Assembly (NCBI GenBank): GCA_002083635.1
Contig: MSXP01000005.1
Span: 248,001-312,000 of the forward strand
Direction: 5' to 3'
DNA length: 64,000 bases
Source of the DNA: Proteobacteria bacterium ST_bin12
GTDB taxonomy: Bacteria; Pseudomonadota; Gammaproteobacteria; Burkholderiales; Methylophilaceae
The translations under genes and the position numbers were made by a program. The notes beneath the pieces were generated by a model. It was given only the letters and a program-made list of their open reading frames with translations, ran no database searches and had not been told where the DNA came from. Shown in pieces: positions 9,560 to 18,286 of the stretch (its first letter is position 1; every line of letters begins with the position of its first letter).

Positions 9560-10297
9560 ATGCATTCTAAATTAAACACATTTTTTCTAAGTTTGTTGCT
9601 GGCGATTTTAGTTAGCGGCTGCGCAACCACAAATAAAGACCCTTTAGAGGGAGTAAACCGCGGCGTTTATAAATTCAATGATGTCGCAGATAAAATTGTC
9701 TTAAAACCAGTCGCTACTGCTTATAAAACGGTGACACCAACACCAATCCGTAAAGGGTTTAATAACTTTTTTAATAATCTAGGTGCTATCACAACGGTAA
9801 TAAATGATTTATTACAGCTTAAATTTGCCAATGCGTTTACCGACGCTGGTCGATTTGTGATTAATACAACATTTGGTTTGGCTGGTTTTATTGATGTAGC
9901 AAGCATGGACAATATTCCGAATCATAAAGAAGACTTTGGTCAAACTTTAGGCTACTGGGGCGTTGGAAACGGCGCGTACTTGGTTATACCTCTATTAGGC
10001 CCAAGCACATTGCGTGATGCTACTGGCTTTGCAATCGACAGGATGACATCTGACCCAATTACGTACACACACAATATCGGTGAAGTGCGCTTACATAATC
10101 AATTGCGTACTGCGCAATTGGTGGATGCTAGAACACAATTGCTAGATGCTGGCGACCTTGTAGATAACGCATCACTAGACCCATATTCATTTATGCGCGA
10201 CGCTTATTTACAAAGCCGTGCAAATTTAGTGGCTGACGGCGCTACAGGTAGCAACTCAACCGATGATGGCTTTGAACCAGCAGATGAAGACAAATAA
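9560..10297 (+). CDS. mlaA: Phospholipid-binding lipoprotein MlaA (VacJ)
   Basis: MlaA sits in the outer membrane with porins and extracts mislocalised phospholipid from the outer leaflet for the Mla retrograde pathway. From the ATG at 9560 the protein has 245 residues with a lipoprotein signal (hydrophobic stretch 8-18, lipobox LVSGC with C21). The body shows DPLEGVNRGVYKFNDVADK, the RFVINTTFGLAGFIDVA and DFGQTLGYWGVGNGAYLVIPLLGPSTLRD motifs of the family. A GTG at 9548 in the same frame is less likely because it lengthens the signal peptide without need. The other mla genes are not in this window. Confidence 0.94.
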   Translation: MHSKLNTFFLSLLLAILVSGCATTNKDPLEGVNRGVYKFNDVADKIVLKPVATAYKTVTPTPIRKGFNNFFNNLGAITTVINDLLQLKFANAFTDAGRFVINTTFGLAGFIDVASMDNIPNHKEDFGQTLGYWGVGNGAYLVIPLLGPSTLRDATGFAIDRMTSDPITYTHNIGEVRLHNQLRTAQLVDARTQLLDAGDLVDNASLDPYSFMRDAYLQSRANLVADGATGSNSTDDGFEPADEDK

Positions 10298-10336
10298 GCA
10301 ACCTTAAAGTAATTCCATTTTAGTAAAGCATTTAAT

Positions 10337-10366
10337 AAAAAGCCTTTCGATTAGAAAGGCTTTTTT
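10337..10366. terminator. Terminator between mlaA and pmbA
   Basis: GCCTTTC (10342-10348) pairs with GAAAGGC (10354-10360), flanked by A-run and T-run, so it can work in both directions between the convergent genes. Confidence 0.88.
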
Positions 10367-10404
10367 ATCGCTTAATTCAAATATCAGGCGTTTAATATAA
10401 GCCG

Positions 10405-11751
10405 CTAGTCAATTGAATCGCCCGTTGCCACTGTCATTTGCTCAATTAAGATAGAACCTGTGAGTTTTGAGCTATTCTTAATCGCATCGGTGCCAATCGC
10501 AATCATTTGATTCAGCATATCTTTCATATTGCCTGCAATGGTAATTTCTTCAACTGGATAAGCAATCACGCCATTTTCTACCCAAAAACCTGCTGCGCCA
10601 CGTGAATAATCGCCTGTGACCATATTCAAGCCATGGCCAAGCACCTCTGTTACCAGTAAGCCTGTACCCATTAACTGCAATAATTCAGCAAAATTCTGCC
10701 CTGTCGATTGCACAATCAAATTGTGGCTACCACCTGCATTGCCTGTGGTTTGCATGCCTAATTTACGTGCTGAATAGCTAGATAACATATAACCCTTCAA
10801 GATACCATTATCAACCAATTGACGTGCATGGGTGGCTACACCTTCACTATCAAATGGGCTACTGGCACCACCTTTTTTGATATGTGGATCTTCTGTGACA
10901 TTTAAAATGCTTGATGCTACTTTTTTGCCCAAGCTATCCAGCAAAAAAGAGGATTTTCGATATAAACTACCACCTGAAATTGCGCTAACCAACGATGAAA
11001 TTAAACCTGAAGCCAATGGCGCTTCAAATAAAACAGGATATTGCCCCGTTTGAATAGTGCGCGCGCCTAAGCGGCGGATGGTACGCTGACCCGCTGTATT
11101 ACCCACATAACTTGCGGAATCCATGTCTTTAAAATCTCGCGCGCTAGTGTACCAATAATCACGCTGCATATTGCCCTTGTCTTCAGCAATCACCGAACAG
11201 CTAATGCTGTGGCGCGAACTGGCATAACCGCCCACAAAACCATGGCTATTGGCATAAGCAAAAATACTTTCAGAGTTCGACACGCCTGCGCCTTCTGAGT
11301 TGGTAATACGCGCTCTATCCACATCAATTGCGGCCGCCTCACAGGCTTTTCCTATCTCAACTGCTTCGTCTACACTTAGTTGGCAAGGATGATATAAATC
11401 CAAATCTGGTAAGTCTGTTGCCATTAACTGGGCATCGGCCAAGCCACAAAAAGGATCTTTTGCAGTGTATTTGGCAATATTGCACGCCGCCTCAACCGTG
11501 TCTTTAAGCGCTTGAGGGCTTAAATCAGAGCTGCTGGCATGGCCTTTTTGCTCACCAAAATAAACAGTGACTGAAATGCCTTTATCGCGGTTATATTCAA
11601 TATTTTCAGTCTCACCCAAACGCACTGATACGTTTTGGCCTGTACCAAAACTCACTTCAGTTTCAGCAGAAGACGCGCCAGCCTGCTTGGCGATTTTAAG
11701 CACGTCTTGTGTGATTTGTTGTAATTGTTCTAGATTAATTGTAGCGTCCAT
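10405..11751 (-). CDS. pmbA: Metalloprotease-related protein PmbA/TldE
   Basis: PmbA (TldE) forms with TldD a zinc-dependent protease that processes peptides such as microcin B17 and CcdA; TldE itself lacks the metal site. The 448-residue product begins like the family (QDVLKIAKQAGASSAETEVSFG), has GISVTVYFGEQKGHASSSDLS, GEGASNSES-like region (NSEGAGVSNSESIF) and the C-terminal Gly-rich stretch GSHNLIVQSTG, GTGLLVTEVLGHGLN and NGVIAYPVEEITIAGNMKDML. Transcribed divergently from darP, which is its usual neighbour in beta- and gammaproteobacteria and strengthens both calls. tldD is not in the window. Confidence 0.94.
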   Translation of the reverse strand: MDATINLEQLQQITQDVLKIAKQAGASSAETEVSFGTGQNVSVRLGETENIEYNRDKGISVTVYFGEQKGHASSSDLSPQALKDTVEAACNIAKYTAKDPFCGLADAQLMATDLPDLDLYHPCQLSVDEAVEIGKACEAAAIDVDRARITNSEGAGVSNSESIFAYANSHGFVGGYASSRHSISCSVIAEDKGNMQRDYWYTSARDFKDMDSASYVGNTAGQRTIRRLGARTIQTGQYPVLFEAPLASGLISSLVSAISGGSLYRKSSFLLDSLGKKVASSILNVTEDPHIKKGGASSPFDSEGVATHARQLVDNGILKGYMLSSYSARKLGMQTTGNAGGSHNLIVQSTGQNFAELLQLMGTGLLVTEVLGHGLNMVTGDYSRGAAGFWVENGVIAYPVEEITIAGNMKDMLNQMIAIGTDAIKNSSKLTGSILIEQMTVATGDSID

Positions 11752-11831
11752 TATGGGGTTTGATTAATTCAAATGACTAAAACTGTTATCATACCGTAGC
11801 CAACATCAAAGCCACTAGAAACCACACAATC

Positions 11832-12383
11832 GTGACCGAAAAAAACTACTCAATAGAACCAGATGCTGATTTACCCATCAGCAAAACCAAGCTAAAAGCC
11901 GAGGCGGATGCACAACAAGCAATCGGCAAAAAGTTAATTGATTTATCCAAAGAAAAATTAATTAAGCTTAATTTGCCAGAAACTTTGTTTGAAGCGGTGA
12001 TGGAAGCAAAACGCCTGACCGCAAATGGCGCTGTACGCAGGCAATTGCAATATCTTGGCCGCTTAATGCGTGATGTCGATAGCGCACCTATCGTTGAGCA
12101 ACTGCAAGCTTGGGAAGGTAAAAATACGCAAGAAAACGCACGCTTTCATACCATGGAACGCTGGCGCAGCCGCCTAATTGCAGAGCCAAATGCTTTGCAA
12201 GAGTTTTATAGCCAATTCCCCACTGCCGATATTCAACAATTGCGCACTTTAATTAGAAACGCGCAACGTGAAGAAGCCGCGCAAAAGCCACCAAAAAGTA
12301 GCCGTGAATTATTTAAATTGATTCGCGAATTAAGTGAGCTTAATACCGCAGCGCAAGAAAATAACGACGATATTGCGGATTAA
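11832..12383 (+). CDS. darP: 50S assembly factor DarP (YjgA)
   Basis: DarP associates with late 50S precursors near the peptidyl transferase centre. The 183-residue protein has the family pattern: SKTKLKAEADAQQAIGKKLIDLSKEKL (about 17-43), a LNLPETLFEAVMEAKR segment, and RRQLQYLGRLMRD (about 68-80), which is the most conserved part. The start is GTG at 11832; no ATG upstream is in frame before a stop. It is divergent from pmbA, the conserved arrangement, and followed by nhaA after 26 bp. Confidence 0.92.
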   Translation: MTEKNYSIEPDADLPISKTKLKAEADAQQAIGKKLIDLSKEKLIKLNLPETLFEAVMEAKRLTANGAVRRQLQYLGRLMRDVDSAPIVEQLQAWEGKNTQENARFHTMERWRSRLIAEPNALQEFYSQFPTADIQQLRTLIRNAQREEAAQKPPKSSRELFKLIRELSELNTAAQENNDDIAD

Positions 12384-12409
12384 AATTAGCTTTAAAATAA
12401 GGGTTAAGT

Positions 12410-13789
12410 ATGGCAATTTCTAACAAAAACCAACAGCCTGAAGAAGCTGGTGTGATTTACGCACCATGGGAAAAAACATTTTCTCGGGTGTTATCGCCAA
12501 TTGAAGAATTTATTCATCATCAAACCGCTAGCAGTATTTTATTGATGCTAGCTACAACGCTAGCGCTATTTTTGGCCAATAGCAGCGCATTTAGTGAGTG
12601 GTATCAACACCTGTTGCATGTGCCGCTAAGCTTCACATTAAGTGATTTGAGTATCTCCATGAGCCTGCATCATTGGGTGAATGATGCGCTGATGGCGATA
12701 TTCTTTTTTGTGGTCGGCATGGAATTAAAGCGCGAAATCATGGTGGGCGAACTTTCCGATATTCGCCAAGCTTCACTGCCTATCATTGCAGCAATTGGCG
12801 GTATGGTTGTGCCCGCTTTGATTTACGCTACCTTTAACCCAAATGGTGACGCAAACCAAGGTTGGGGCGTGCCAATGGCGACCGATATTGCTTTTGCAGT
12901 CGGCGCGCTGGTTTTATTGGCCAAACGCGTGCCAAAATCTTTGGTGGCTTTTTTAATCGCTTTAGCCATTGCCGACGATTTAGGTGCGGTTTTAGTTATC
13001 GCACTTTTTTACACTGAACAAATTGCCATGAACTGGTTAATTATTTCAGCACTTTTGGTGACATTGTTGCTGTTACTTAACTTTTCAGGCGTCCGCAAAA
13101 CTATTCCCTATTTGATTGTCGCAATGATTCTTTGGTATGCCATGTTGCAATCAGGCGTTCACGCTACATTAGCTGGCGTGTTGGGCGCTTTTACAGTTCC
13201 TACACGTTCCAAGTACGACCCTGCCCTGTTTCTCACGCGTATTAAAGATCAAATTACCAATTTTGCCAGCCATCAAAAAGCAGGCACCAACTTAATGACA
13301 AACGATAAATTGCATTCAGTTATTGAGAATATTGAAGATAGCGTGATGGGCGTACAATCACCATTGCAAAGGCTTGAGGAAGCATGGCATATTCCTGTCG
13401 CATTTTTAATCATCCCTATTTTTGCCTTTTTCAATGCCGGCATTACTGTTCAACTTGATTCTTTAGGCGAAACATTTTCTCATCCAGTGATGCTGGGTGT
13501 GATGTTAGGCTTAGTTATTGGTAAATTTGTGGGTATTACCGGCGCATGTTGGCTGGCACTAAAATTGAAAATTGGCAGATTGCCGACTGGCGCACGATTT
13601 AGTCAAATAGCGGCTGTATCAGTGCTGGCGGGAATTGGATTTACGATGTCTATTTTTATTGCAGAGCTTGCATTTAAAGGGCATGCGGATTATTTATTGA
13701 TGGCAAAAACAGGTGTTATTTTTGGCTCATTAATTGCGGCGACACTTGGATTTTGTTGGTTGTGGATACTTGGTCAATCAAAAACTTAA
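12410..13789 (+). CDS. nhaA: Na+/H+ antiporter NhaA
   Basis: Inner-membrane antiporter that exports sodium for protons under alkaline or salt stress. The 459-residue protein, longer than the E. coli form, has about a dozen hydrophobic segments. Key residues seen: the VGMELKREIMVGEL motif, MATDIAFAVGAL (with the Asp corresponding to D133), and IADDLGAV, whose two aspartates match the D163/D164 ion-binding pair. A hydrophilic insertion of about 50 residues (IKDQITNFASHQKAG to QSPLQRLEEAWH) lies before the last third; it is common in non-enteric NhaA. pH-sensing features cannot be assessed. Confidence 0.95.
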   Translation: MAISNKNQQPEEAGVIYAPWEKTFSRVLSPIEEFIHHQTASSILLMLATTLALFLANSSAFSEWYQHLLHVPLSFTLSDLSISMSLHHWVNDALMAIFFFVVGMELKREIMVGELSDIRQASLPIIAAIGGMVVPALIYATFNPNGDANQGWGVPMATDIAFAVGALVLLAKRVPKSLVAFLIALAIADDLGAVLVIALFYTEQIAMNWLIISALLVTLLLLLNFSGVRKTIPYLIVAMILWYAMLQSGVHATLAGVLGAFTVPTRSKYDPALFLTRIKDQITNFASHQKAGTNLMTNDKLHSVIENIEDSVMGVQSPLQRLEEAWHIPVAFLIIPIFAFFNAGITVQLDSLGETFSHPVMLGVMLGLVIGKFVGITGACWLALKLKIGRLPTGARFSQIAAVSVLAGIGFTMSIFIAELAFKGHADYLLMAKTGVIFGSLIAATLGFCWLWILGQSKT

Positions 13790-13811
13790 CCATATTTTAT
13801 GGTTAAGTTTT
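13781..13811. terminator. Bidirectional terminator between nhaA and the PDZ gene
   Basis: A perfect 14-bp stem (13781-13794 with 13798-13811) with a TTT loop and T-run, overlapping the nhaA stop and serving convergent genes. Confidence 0.85.
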
Positions 13812-13827
13812 TGATCACAATTTAAAG

Positions 13828-14679
13828 CTATTTTCGCGCGTTTATCTGCGCCATTGCCATTGATTTTTCGCCGTTACGCTCATATTCTACCACCACTTCT
13901 TGGCCTTGATGCTTGCGTACTACCGTTGACAACTCTTCTGGCTTATTGAGCGAGTTACCTGCCAACTTAAGCAATGTATCACCGCGAACGATGCCCGCTT
14001 TTGCGGCAGGTGAATCTTTAATCACTGCAATCACTTTCAATCCGTCAAGCTCTGTTGCTTTTTCAGCTTCTTCTGATTCTTTTTTTGCTAACTTAATCAC
14101 ATGCACACCCAATAATGGCGCTGGCAACTTAGCCCAGTAGCTAGCGTAATATTTGTAATTAATTGGCTCTTGTTCTAAGTCTTTTTCGGTTAACTCTTTG
14201 CCCAACTTTGCGGCTTCTTTAATCATTTCTATTTTGCTGGTGGCTGTTTTTGCTGAGCCATATTTGCTGTACACCAAAACCGTGTCGGCTTTGAGTGTTT
14301 TGGCATGTTGCAAAGCCTGCTCTGCTGACACATCACCCGCTGTAAAGCCAGATGAACCCATCATGTCATAGCCGTTTTCCAGCATGCTGATATCATCATC
14401 TTCTTTATGATTACTCACATACATTTTAGTGTCGGGGGCAACTTGCATTGATTTTAAATCGCCACTATTTTGTGATTTATAATTTTTTTCGTACCAATTC
14501 TCAGCTGCTTGCAGTTGCATAGCAGCAAACAAAATACCCGCGGCAAATAAACCAAGCAACATCATTTTTGGTCTTAATGTTTTATTTTCAGTAGCAATTG
14601 CATGCGCTTGGCCTAAACGCGCCAGCACTTTCGCATCTCTTGCTGTTTTTATCATTGAATGATTGGTCAAACCCGCCAT
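13828..14679 (-). CDS. PDZ-domain protein with N-terminal membrane anchor
   Basis: A 283-residue protein of unknown role. Residues about 38-58 (MMLLGLFAAGILFAAMQLQA) form a single membrane segment or uncleaved signal, placing the rest in the periplasm. The middle (about 60-190) is unassigned and contains a YYASYWAKLPAPLLGV motif; this kind of segment (AKTLKADTVLVYSKY...YYASYWAK) is seen in small outer-envelope proteins with a PDZ tail. The C-terminal PDZ domain is clear: KVIAVIKDSPAAKAGIVRGDTLLKLAG and the following HQGQEVVVEYERNG. AAGGA before the ATG supports the start. No protease domain is present, so it is likely a binding or sensor protein. Confidence 0.75.
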   Translation of the reverse strand: MAGLTNHSMIKTARDAKVLARLGQAHAIATENKTLRPKMMLLGLFAAGILFAAMQLQAAENWYEKNYKSQNSGDLKSMQVAPDTKMYVSNHKEDDDISMLENGYDMMGSSGFTAGDVSAEQALQHAKTLKADTVLVYSKYGSAKTATSKIEMIKEAAKLGKELTEKDLEQEPINYKYYASYWAKLPAPLLGVHVIKLAKKESEEAEKATELDGLKVIAVIKDSPAAKAGIVRGDTLLKLAGNSLNKPEELSTVVRKHQGQEVVVEYERNGEKSMAMAQINARK

Positions 14680-14760
14680 GAATTAATCCTTTACGATTGA
14701 AAATGCTATTATTAGCGTTATCCGTGCTTTTATTTTACACGCAATATCAAAGACAAACAG

Positions 14761-15372
14761 ATGCCAAAACAATTCATTAAAATTGGTTTAATTTCCACTA
14801 GTGACAGAGCATCAAGCGGTATTTATGCCGATAAGGGCATCCCTAGCTTGCAAGAGTGGCTAAATAAAGCAGTGATTACGCCAATTGAATATCACACACG
14901 CTTGGTGGCGGATGAGCAAGAAGACATTGAACAAATGCTGATTGACTTAGTAGATTACCAAGGTTGCCAATTAGTTTTAACCACTGGCGGCACAGGCCCC
15001 GCAGCGCGCGATGTGACGCCAGAAGCTACGTTAAATGTGGCCGATAAGTTAATGCCTGGATTTGGTGAGCAAATGCGTCAAATTAGCCTGCATTTTGTAC
15101 CAACCGCCATTTTATCTAGGCAAGTTGCGGTGATTCGAAAGCAATGCTTAATCATTAATTTACCAGGTCAACCCAAAGCGATTGCGCAAACACTAGAAGG
15201 CTTAAAAGATGATAGCGGCAGTATAAAAGTTCATGGTATATTTGCCGCAGTACCTTATTGCTTAGATTTATTGGCAACAGATGAGTCACCCATGCCTTAT
15301 CTTGAAACCCATCAACACATTGTCAACGCTTTCCGACCCGCATCCGCTATTAAACGAACTGAATTACTTTAG
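14761..15372 (+). CDS. mog: Molybdopterin adenylyltransferase (Mog)
   Basis: Mog activates molybdopterin by adenylylation before molybdate insertion. The 203-residue protein starts IKIGLISTSDRASSGIYADKG (very close to the family beginning), has LVLTTGGTGPAARDVTPEAT with the GGTG nucleotide site (about 78-97), and RQVAVIRKQCLIINLPGQPKAI (about 121-142). It matches Mog rather than MoaB because of the DRASSGIYxDKGIPSLxxWL start. Other moco genes are not in the window. The next gene starts eight bases after its stop. Confidence 0.9.
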   Translation: MPKQFIKIGLISTSDRASSGIYADKGIPSLQEWLNKAVITPIEYHTRLVADEQEDIEQMLIDLVDYQGCQLVLTTGGTGPAARDVTPEATLNVADKLMPGFGEQMRQISLHFVPTAILSRQVAVIRKQCLIINLPGQPKAIAQTLEGLKDDSGSIKVHGIFAAVPYCLDLLATDESPMPYLETHQHIVNAFRPASAIKRTELL

Positions 15373-15379
15373 AGTCTTC

Positions 15380-15781
15380 ATGCATCACTTTTATCATCGC
15401 TTAAAATCCAACAATATGGCCAAAAAATGGGCTTTAATTATTTTTTGGATGGCATTTCTCACCACCTGTATTTTAATGTTTATACCTGGAGAGCCGCCCA
15501 AACAAACTGATTTCAAACATTGGGATAAAATTCAACACGCAATCGCATTAATGATACTCGTAAAACTTGCTTGGTCTGCTTACCCTAGAAAAAAATATGC
15601 GGCCGTCGTCATACTTGTTTTATTTGGCGCTGCAGTAGAAGTACTGCAGGCCACGCTAACTACAACCCGAACAGGAACAACTGGTGATTGGGTTGCAGAC
15701 ATGGTTGGAATTATGATTGGCATGGGCATCTGTACATTAATGCTTCAAAAAAATAGGCAACTCAAACCAATTCGCCGATGA
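15380..15781 (+). CDS. VanZ-like small integral membrane protein
   Basis: A 133-residue protein with four hydrophobic segments (about 14-32, 46-62, 70-85 and 103-121). The pattern of a DKIQHAIALMIL segment and an AAVEVLQATLTTTRTGTTGDWVADMVGIMIG segment with conserved Glu and Asp resembles the VanZ family, whose function outside teicoplanin resistance is unknown. I chose the ATG at 15380, eight bases after mog; a longer frame from 15281 lies inside mog and has no support, and 15416 is an alternative. The stop overlaps the thiL ATG (ATGA). Confidence 0.7.
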   Translation: MHHFYHRLKSNNMAKKWALIIFWMAFLTTCILMFIPGEPPKQTDFKHWDKIQHAIALMILVKLAWSAYPRKKYAAVVILVLFGAAVEVLQATLTTTRTGTTGDWVADMVGIMIGMGICTLMLQKNRQLKPIRR

Positions 15782-16740
15782 CGCCTGAATTTAATCTGAT
15801 TCACCAGTTTTTTACGCGCCCTACTACGCAAACCGATTTAAGCATAGGCGATGATGCCGCTTTAGTTTCAGTCGCGAACGGCATGCAGTTGGCTATTTCT
15901 ACAGATATGCTGGTAGCAGGCACCCACTTCTTTGCCGATTGTGCGCCTTACCAACTCGGCTGGAAATCGTTAGCTGTAAACATTTCTGATATGGCAGCAA
16001 TGGGCGCGCAACCTAAATGGGCAACGCTAGCCATTGCATTGCCAAATATTGATACGCATTGGTTAAGCCAATTTAGTGATGGTTTTTTTGCATGCGCTAG
16101 CCAGCACAATGTGGATTTAATTGGTGGCGATACCACACGCGGGCCGCTGACCATTAGCGTACAAATGATGGGTGAAGTGTCGATTGGCAAGGCAATTAAA
16201 CGCAGCAGCGCACAACTAAACGATGATATTTGGGTGAGCGGTCAGCTTGGTAGCGCTGCACTTGGGCTGGCCTACCTGCAAAACACTTTAGCTCACAACC
16301 TTTTAAACGCCGATGATTTAGCACTTTGTTTACAAGCCTTGCATGCACCATCACCGCGCTCAGCACTAGGCTTGAGTTTACGCGGCATTGCAACGAGCTG
16401 CATTGATATCTCAGATGGCCTACTAGCCGATTTAGGTCATATTTTAAATGCATCTAACTGTGGCGCAACGCTAGATTTGGCTGCGATTCCGTGTATTAAT
16501 TTTTTAAAATCATCTTTAGAAAATCCAACTATACAAGACTATATACTGGCTGGTGGTGACGATTACGAGCTATGTTTTACTGCGCCAAAATCTGCGCGCG
16601 AAAGTCTTACAAAAATCAGCGCTCAACTTAACTGCCCGTTAACCTTGATTGGTGAAATTTGTATCGGTACAGACTTAAATGTGACGTATCTAAATAAAAA
16701 AGTGAATGTATCCAAAAAGGGTTTTGATCATTTTAGCTAA
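15778..16740 (+). CDS. thiL: Thiamine-monophosphate kinase
   Basis: ThiL phosphorylates thiamine monophosphate to the active diphosphate. The 320-residue protein shows SIGDDAALV (22-30), STDMLVAGTHF with the Mg-binding Asp, AVNISDMAAMGAQPKWATLA (about 65-84), IGGDTTRG (about 112-119), CIDISDGLLADLGHI (about 205-219) and GGDDYELCFT (about 261-270). All metal and nucleotide motifs are present. ATG overlaps the VanZ-like stop by four bases. The pgpA frame begins inside its 3' end, so thiL-pgpA-pncC form one operon. Confidence 0.96.
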   Translation: MTPEFNLIHQFFTRPTTQTDLSIGDDAALVSVANGMQLAISTDMLVAGTHFFADCAPYQLGWKSLAVNISDMAAMGAQPKWATLAIALPNIDTHWLSQFSDGFFACASQHNVDLIGGDTTRGPLTISVQMMGEVSIGKAIKRSSAQLNDDIWVSGQLGSAALGLAYLQNTLAHNLLNADDLALCLQALHAPSPRSALGLSLRGIATSCIDISDGLLADLGHILNASNCGATLDLAAIPCINFLKSSLENPTIQDYILAGGDDYELCFTAPKSARESLTKISAQLNCPLTLIGEICIGTDLNVTYLNKKVNVSKKGFDHFS

Positions 16741-17227
16741 TTCAAATCAGCCTAGTTTCAAGCTATTAGTAGCACATCCTGCCCATTTTTTTGCGCTGGG
16801 GTTTGGTAGCGGCTTAGTGCCTAAAGCACCTGGTACGTTCGGCACTCTGATAGGCCTGCCGTTGTTTTGGTTGATGCTAGATTTAACATTCGCCACACAG
16901 TTAACCATTATTTTGTCGCTATTTTTGCTGGGTATTTATTGTTGCGACAAAACTGGAAAAGCACTTGGCGTAAGCGATCATGGCGGCATAGTCTGGGACG
17001 AAATTGTCGCTATAATGTTAGTGCTTACTTTCACGCCTAATCAATGGATTTGGTGGCTAATTGCATTTGTACTATTCAGATTATTCGATATTTGGAAGCC
17101 GTATCCGATTCGTCAATTTGACGCAAAACTTAAGAGTGGATTTGGCGTAATGTTTGACGATTTATTAGCAGCCATTTACGCAATTGTGAGTTTAAAACTA
17201 CTGTTATGGATAAAATTCATCCGCTAG
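16706..17227 (+). CDS. pgpA: Phosphatidylglycerophosphatase A
   Basis: PgpA removes the phosphate from phosphatidylglycerophosphate to give phosphatidylglycerol in the inner membrane. The 173-residue protein has the family motifs FGSGLVPKAPGTFGTLIGLP (about 34-53), DHGGIVWDEIVA (about 94-105) and DIWKPYPIRQFDAKLKSGFGVMFDDLLAA (about 131-159), with hydrophobic segments between. The start is uncertain: ATG at 16706 overlaps thiL by 35 bases; a TTG at 16724 would shorten it by six residues. It overlaps pncC by 22 bases. The thiL-pgpA-pncC order is conserved in proteobacteria. Confidence 0.92.
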   Translation: MYPKRVLIILANSNQPSFKLLVAHPAHFFALGFGSGLVPKAPGTFGTLIGLPLFWLMLDLTFATQLTIILSLFLLGIYCCDKTGKALGVSDHGGIVWDEIVAIMLVLTFTPNQWIWWLIAFVLFRLFDIWKPYPIRQFDAKLKSGFGVMFDDLLAAIYAIVSLKLLLWIKFIR

Positions 17228-17730
17228 CCGAAACACTGGGCGCAGCACTTAAAGCGCACGGCTACGTGCTTATTTTGGCAGAATCTTGCACGGGCGGCAT
17301 GGTCGCAGAAGCGATTACCAGTGTTGCTGGCAGCTCAGCGTGGTTTGATCGGGCTTATGTTACTTATAGCAATCAATCTAAAATTGATTTGCTCAATGTA
17401 TTAAGCGAAACACTTAACAATCATGGCGCTGTGAGTGAGCAAACAGCAACAGAGATGGCTCTAGGTTGCATAAGTAAAGTCTGCTTAAATAAAACTGGGG
17501 TTAATGATAGAAAAAAATTAATCGCTGGCAGCATTACAGGCATAGCAGGGCCAGATGGCGGAACCGCAGATAAGCCAGTTGGTACTGTCTGTTTTGCATG
17601 GGCAAGCTCAGACTCGCCAGTTGAAACTCAAACAAAAGTGTTCAGCGGTAATCGCCAACAAATTCGCCAACAAGCAACCGTTTTTATGCTGGAAAATTTA
17701 ATCCAAAGATTAATATATGCCAACACTTAA
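17206..17730 (+). CDS. pncC: Nicotinamide-nucleotide amidohydrolase PncC (CinA C-terminal family)
   Basis: Deamidates NMN to nicotinate mononucleotide in the pyridine nucleotide cycle. The 174-residue single-domain protein corresponds to the CinA C-terminal domain: LILAESCTGGMVAEAITSVAGSSAWFDRAYVTYSN (about 22-56) with the catalytic Ser/Cys-Thr-Gly-Gly region, HGAVSEQTATEMALG, and SITGIAGPDGGTADKPVGTVCFAW (about 108-131). No N-terminal MoCF domain is present. Starts within pgpA, so translationally coupled. Convergent with the next gene, only 28 bp apart. Confidence 0.92.
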   Translation: MDKIHPLAETLGAALKAHGYVLILAESCTGGMVAEAITSVAGSSAWFDRAYVTYSNQSKIDLLNVLSETLNNHGAVSEQTATEMALGCISKVCLNKTGVNDRKKLIAGSITGIAGPDGGTADKPVGTVCFAWASSDSPVETQTKVFSGNRQQIRQQATVFMLENLIQRLIYANT

Positions 17731-17758
17731 CAGTTGCTTTAGGTGAAATTTTTAATCA

Positions 17759-18094
17759 TTAGCGATGACCGTGACCACGGTGACCATGACCGCGATGTCC
17801 GCGGTATCCACCATTATTCCAACCATGTCGATTGCCCTGATAATTGCGATAGCCAAACGATGCGCGTGGCGCATAATAGTGCGGGTTGGAGTAAACAATT
17901 CTTGGCGTGCCATAATAAGCGTTTGGATAATAGACCACAGGCGGCGCAGAATAGTATCTAACAGGTGGTGCGTAATATCCATGCCCATAACCACCAACAT
18001 TGATGCCTATACTAAACGAATCTCGGGCGGTTGCAGTTGAAGCTGCTGCCGCACTTAATGCTAAAACAACCAATAACGAACGTAATGTTTTCAT
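17759..18094 (-). CDS. Secreted His/Gly/Tyr-rich protein
   Basis: A 111-residue exported protein of unknown function. Start at the ATG at 18092-18094, backed by GGAGG four bases upstream; a 12-codon upstream extension is not credible. Residues 1-23 form a Sec signal peptide (LLVVLALSAAAASTATA). The mature part is rich in Tyr, Pro, Gly and His (VRYYSAPPVVYYPNAYYG) and ends in the basic tandem RGHRGHGHRGHGHR. The histidine tail could bind metal ions, which is inference. It shares a 192-bp divergent promoter region with recA. Similar low-complexity exported proteins are common in betaproteobacteria. Confidence 0.7.
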   Translation of the reverse strand: MKTLRSLLVVLALSAAAASTATARDSFSIGINVGGYGHGYYAPPVRYYSAPPVVYYPNAYYGTPRIVYSNPHYYAPRASFGYRNYQGNRHGWNNGGYRGHRGHGHRGHGHR

Positions 18095-18286
18095 ATTTCC
18101 TCCAATTAAAACAACACTCCCTACATACAAAACGCATTCGCATTTAAAAAGTTGACTACAGGTATTAACAATTATTATTTTTACTCACAAATACCTAGCC
18201 ATTAAGGCGCAGTAAAGCTTACGTTAAAGTGCAAAATATGGAATAATTAGCAGTTAATTAAGCCCCTCAAATAAAGGTAAAACCAC

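Noticed and set aside
17743..18040. Open frames on the plus strand over the secreted His/Gly protein
   Set aside because: Created by the repetitive Gly/His codons on the other strand; no ribosome site.
18095..18286. LexA/SOS box upstream of recA
   Set aside because: No CTGT-N8-ACAG match is present in this interval.
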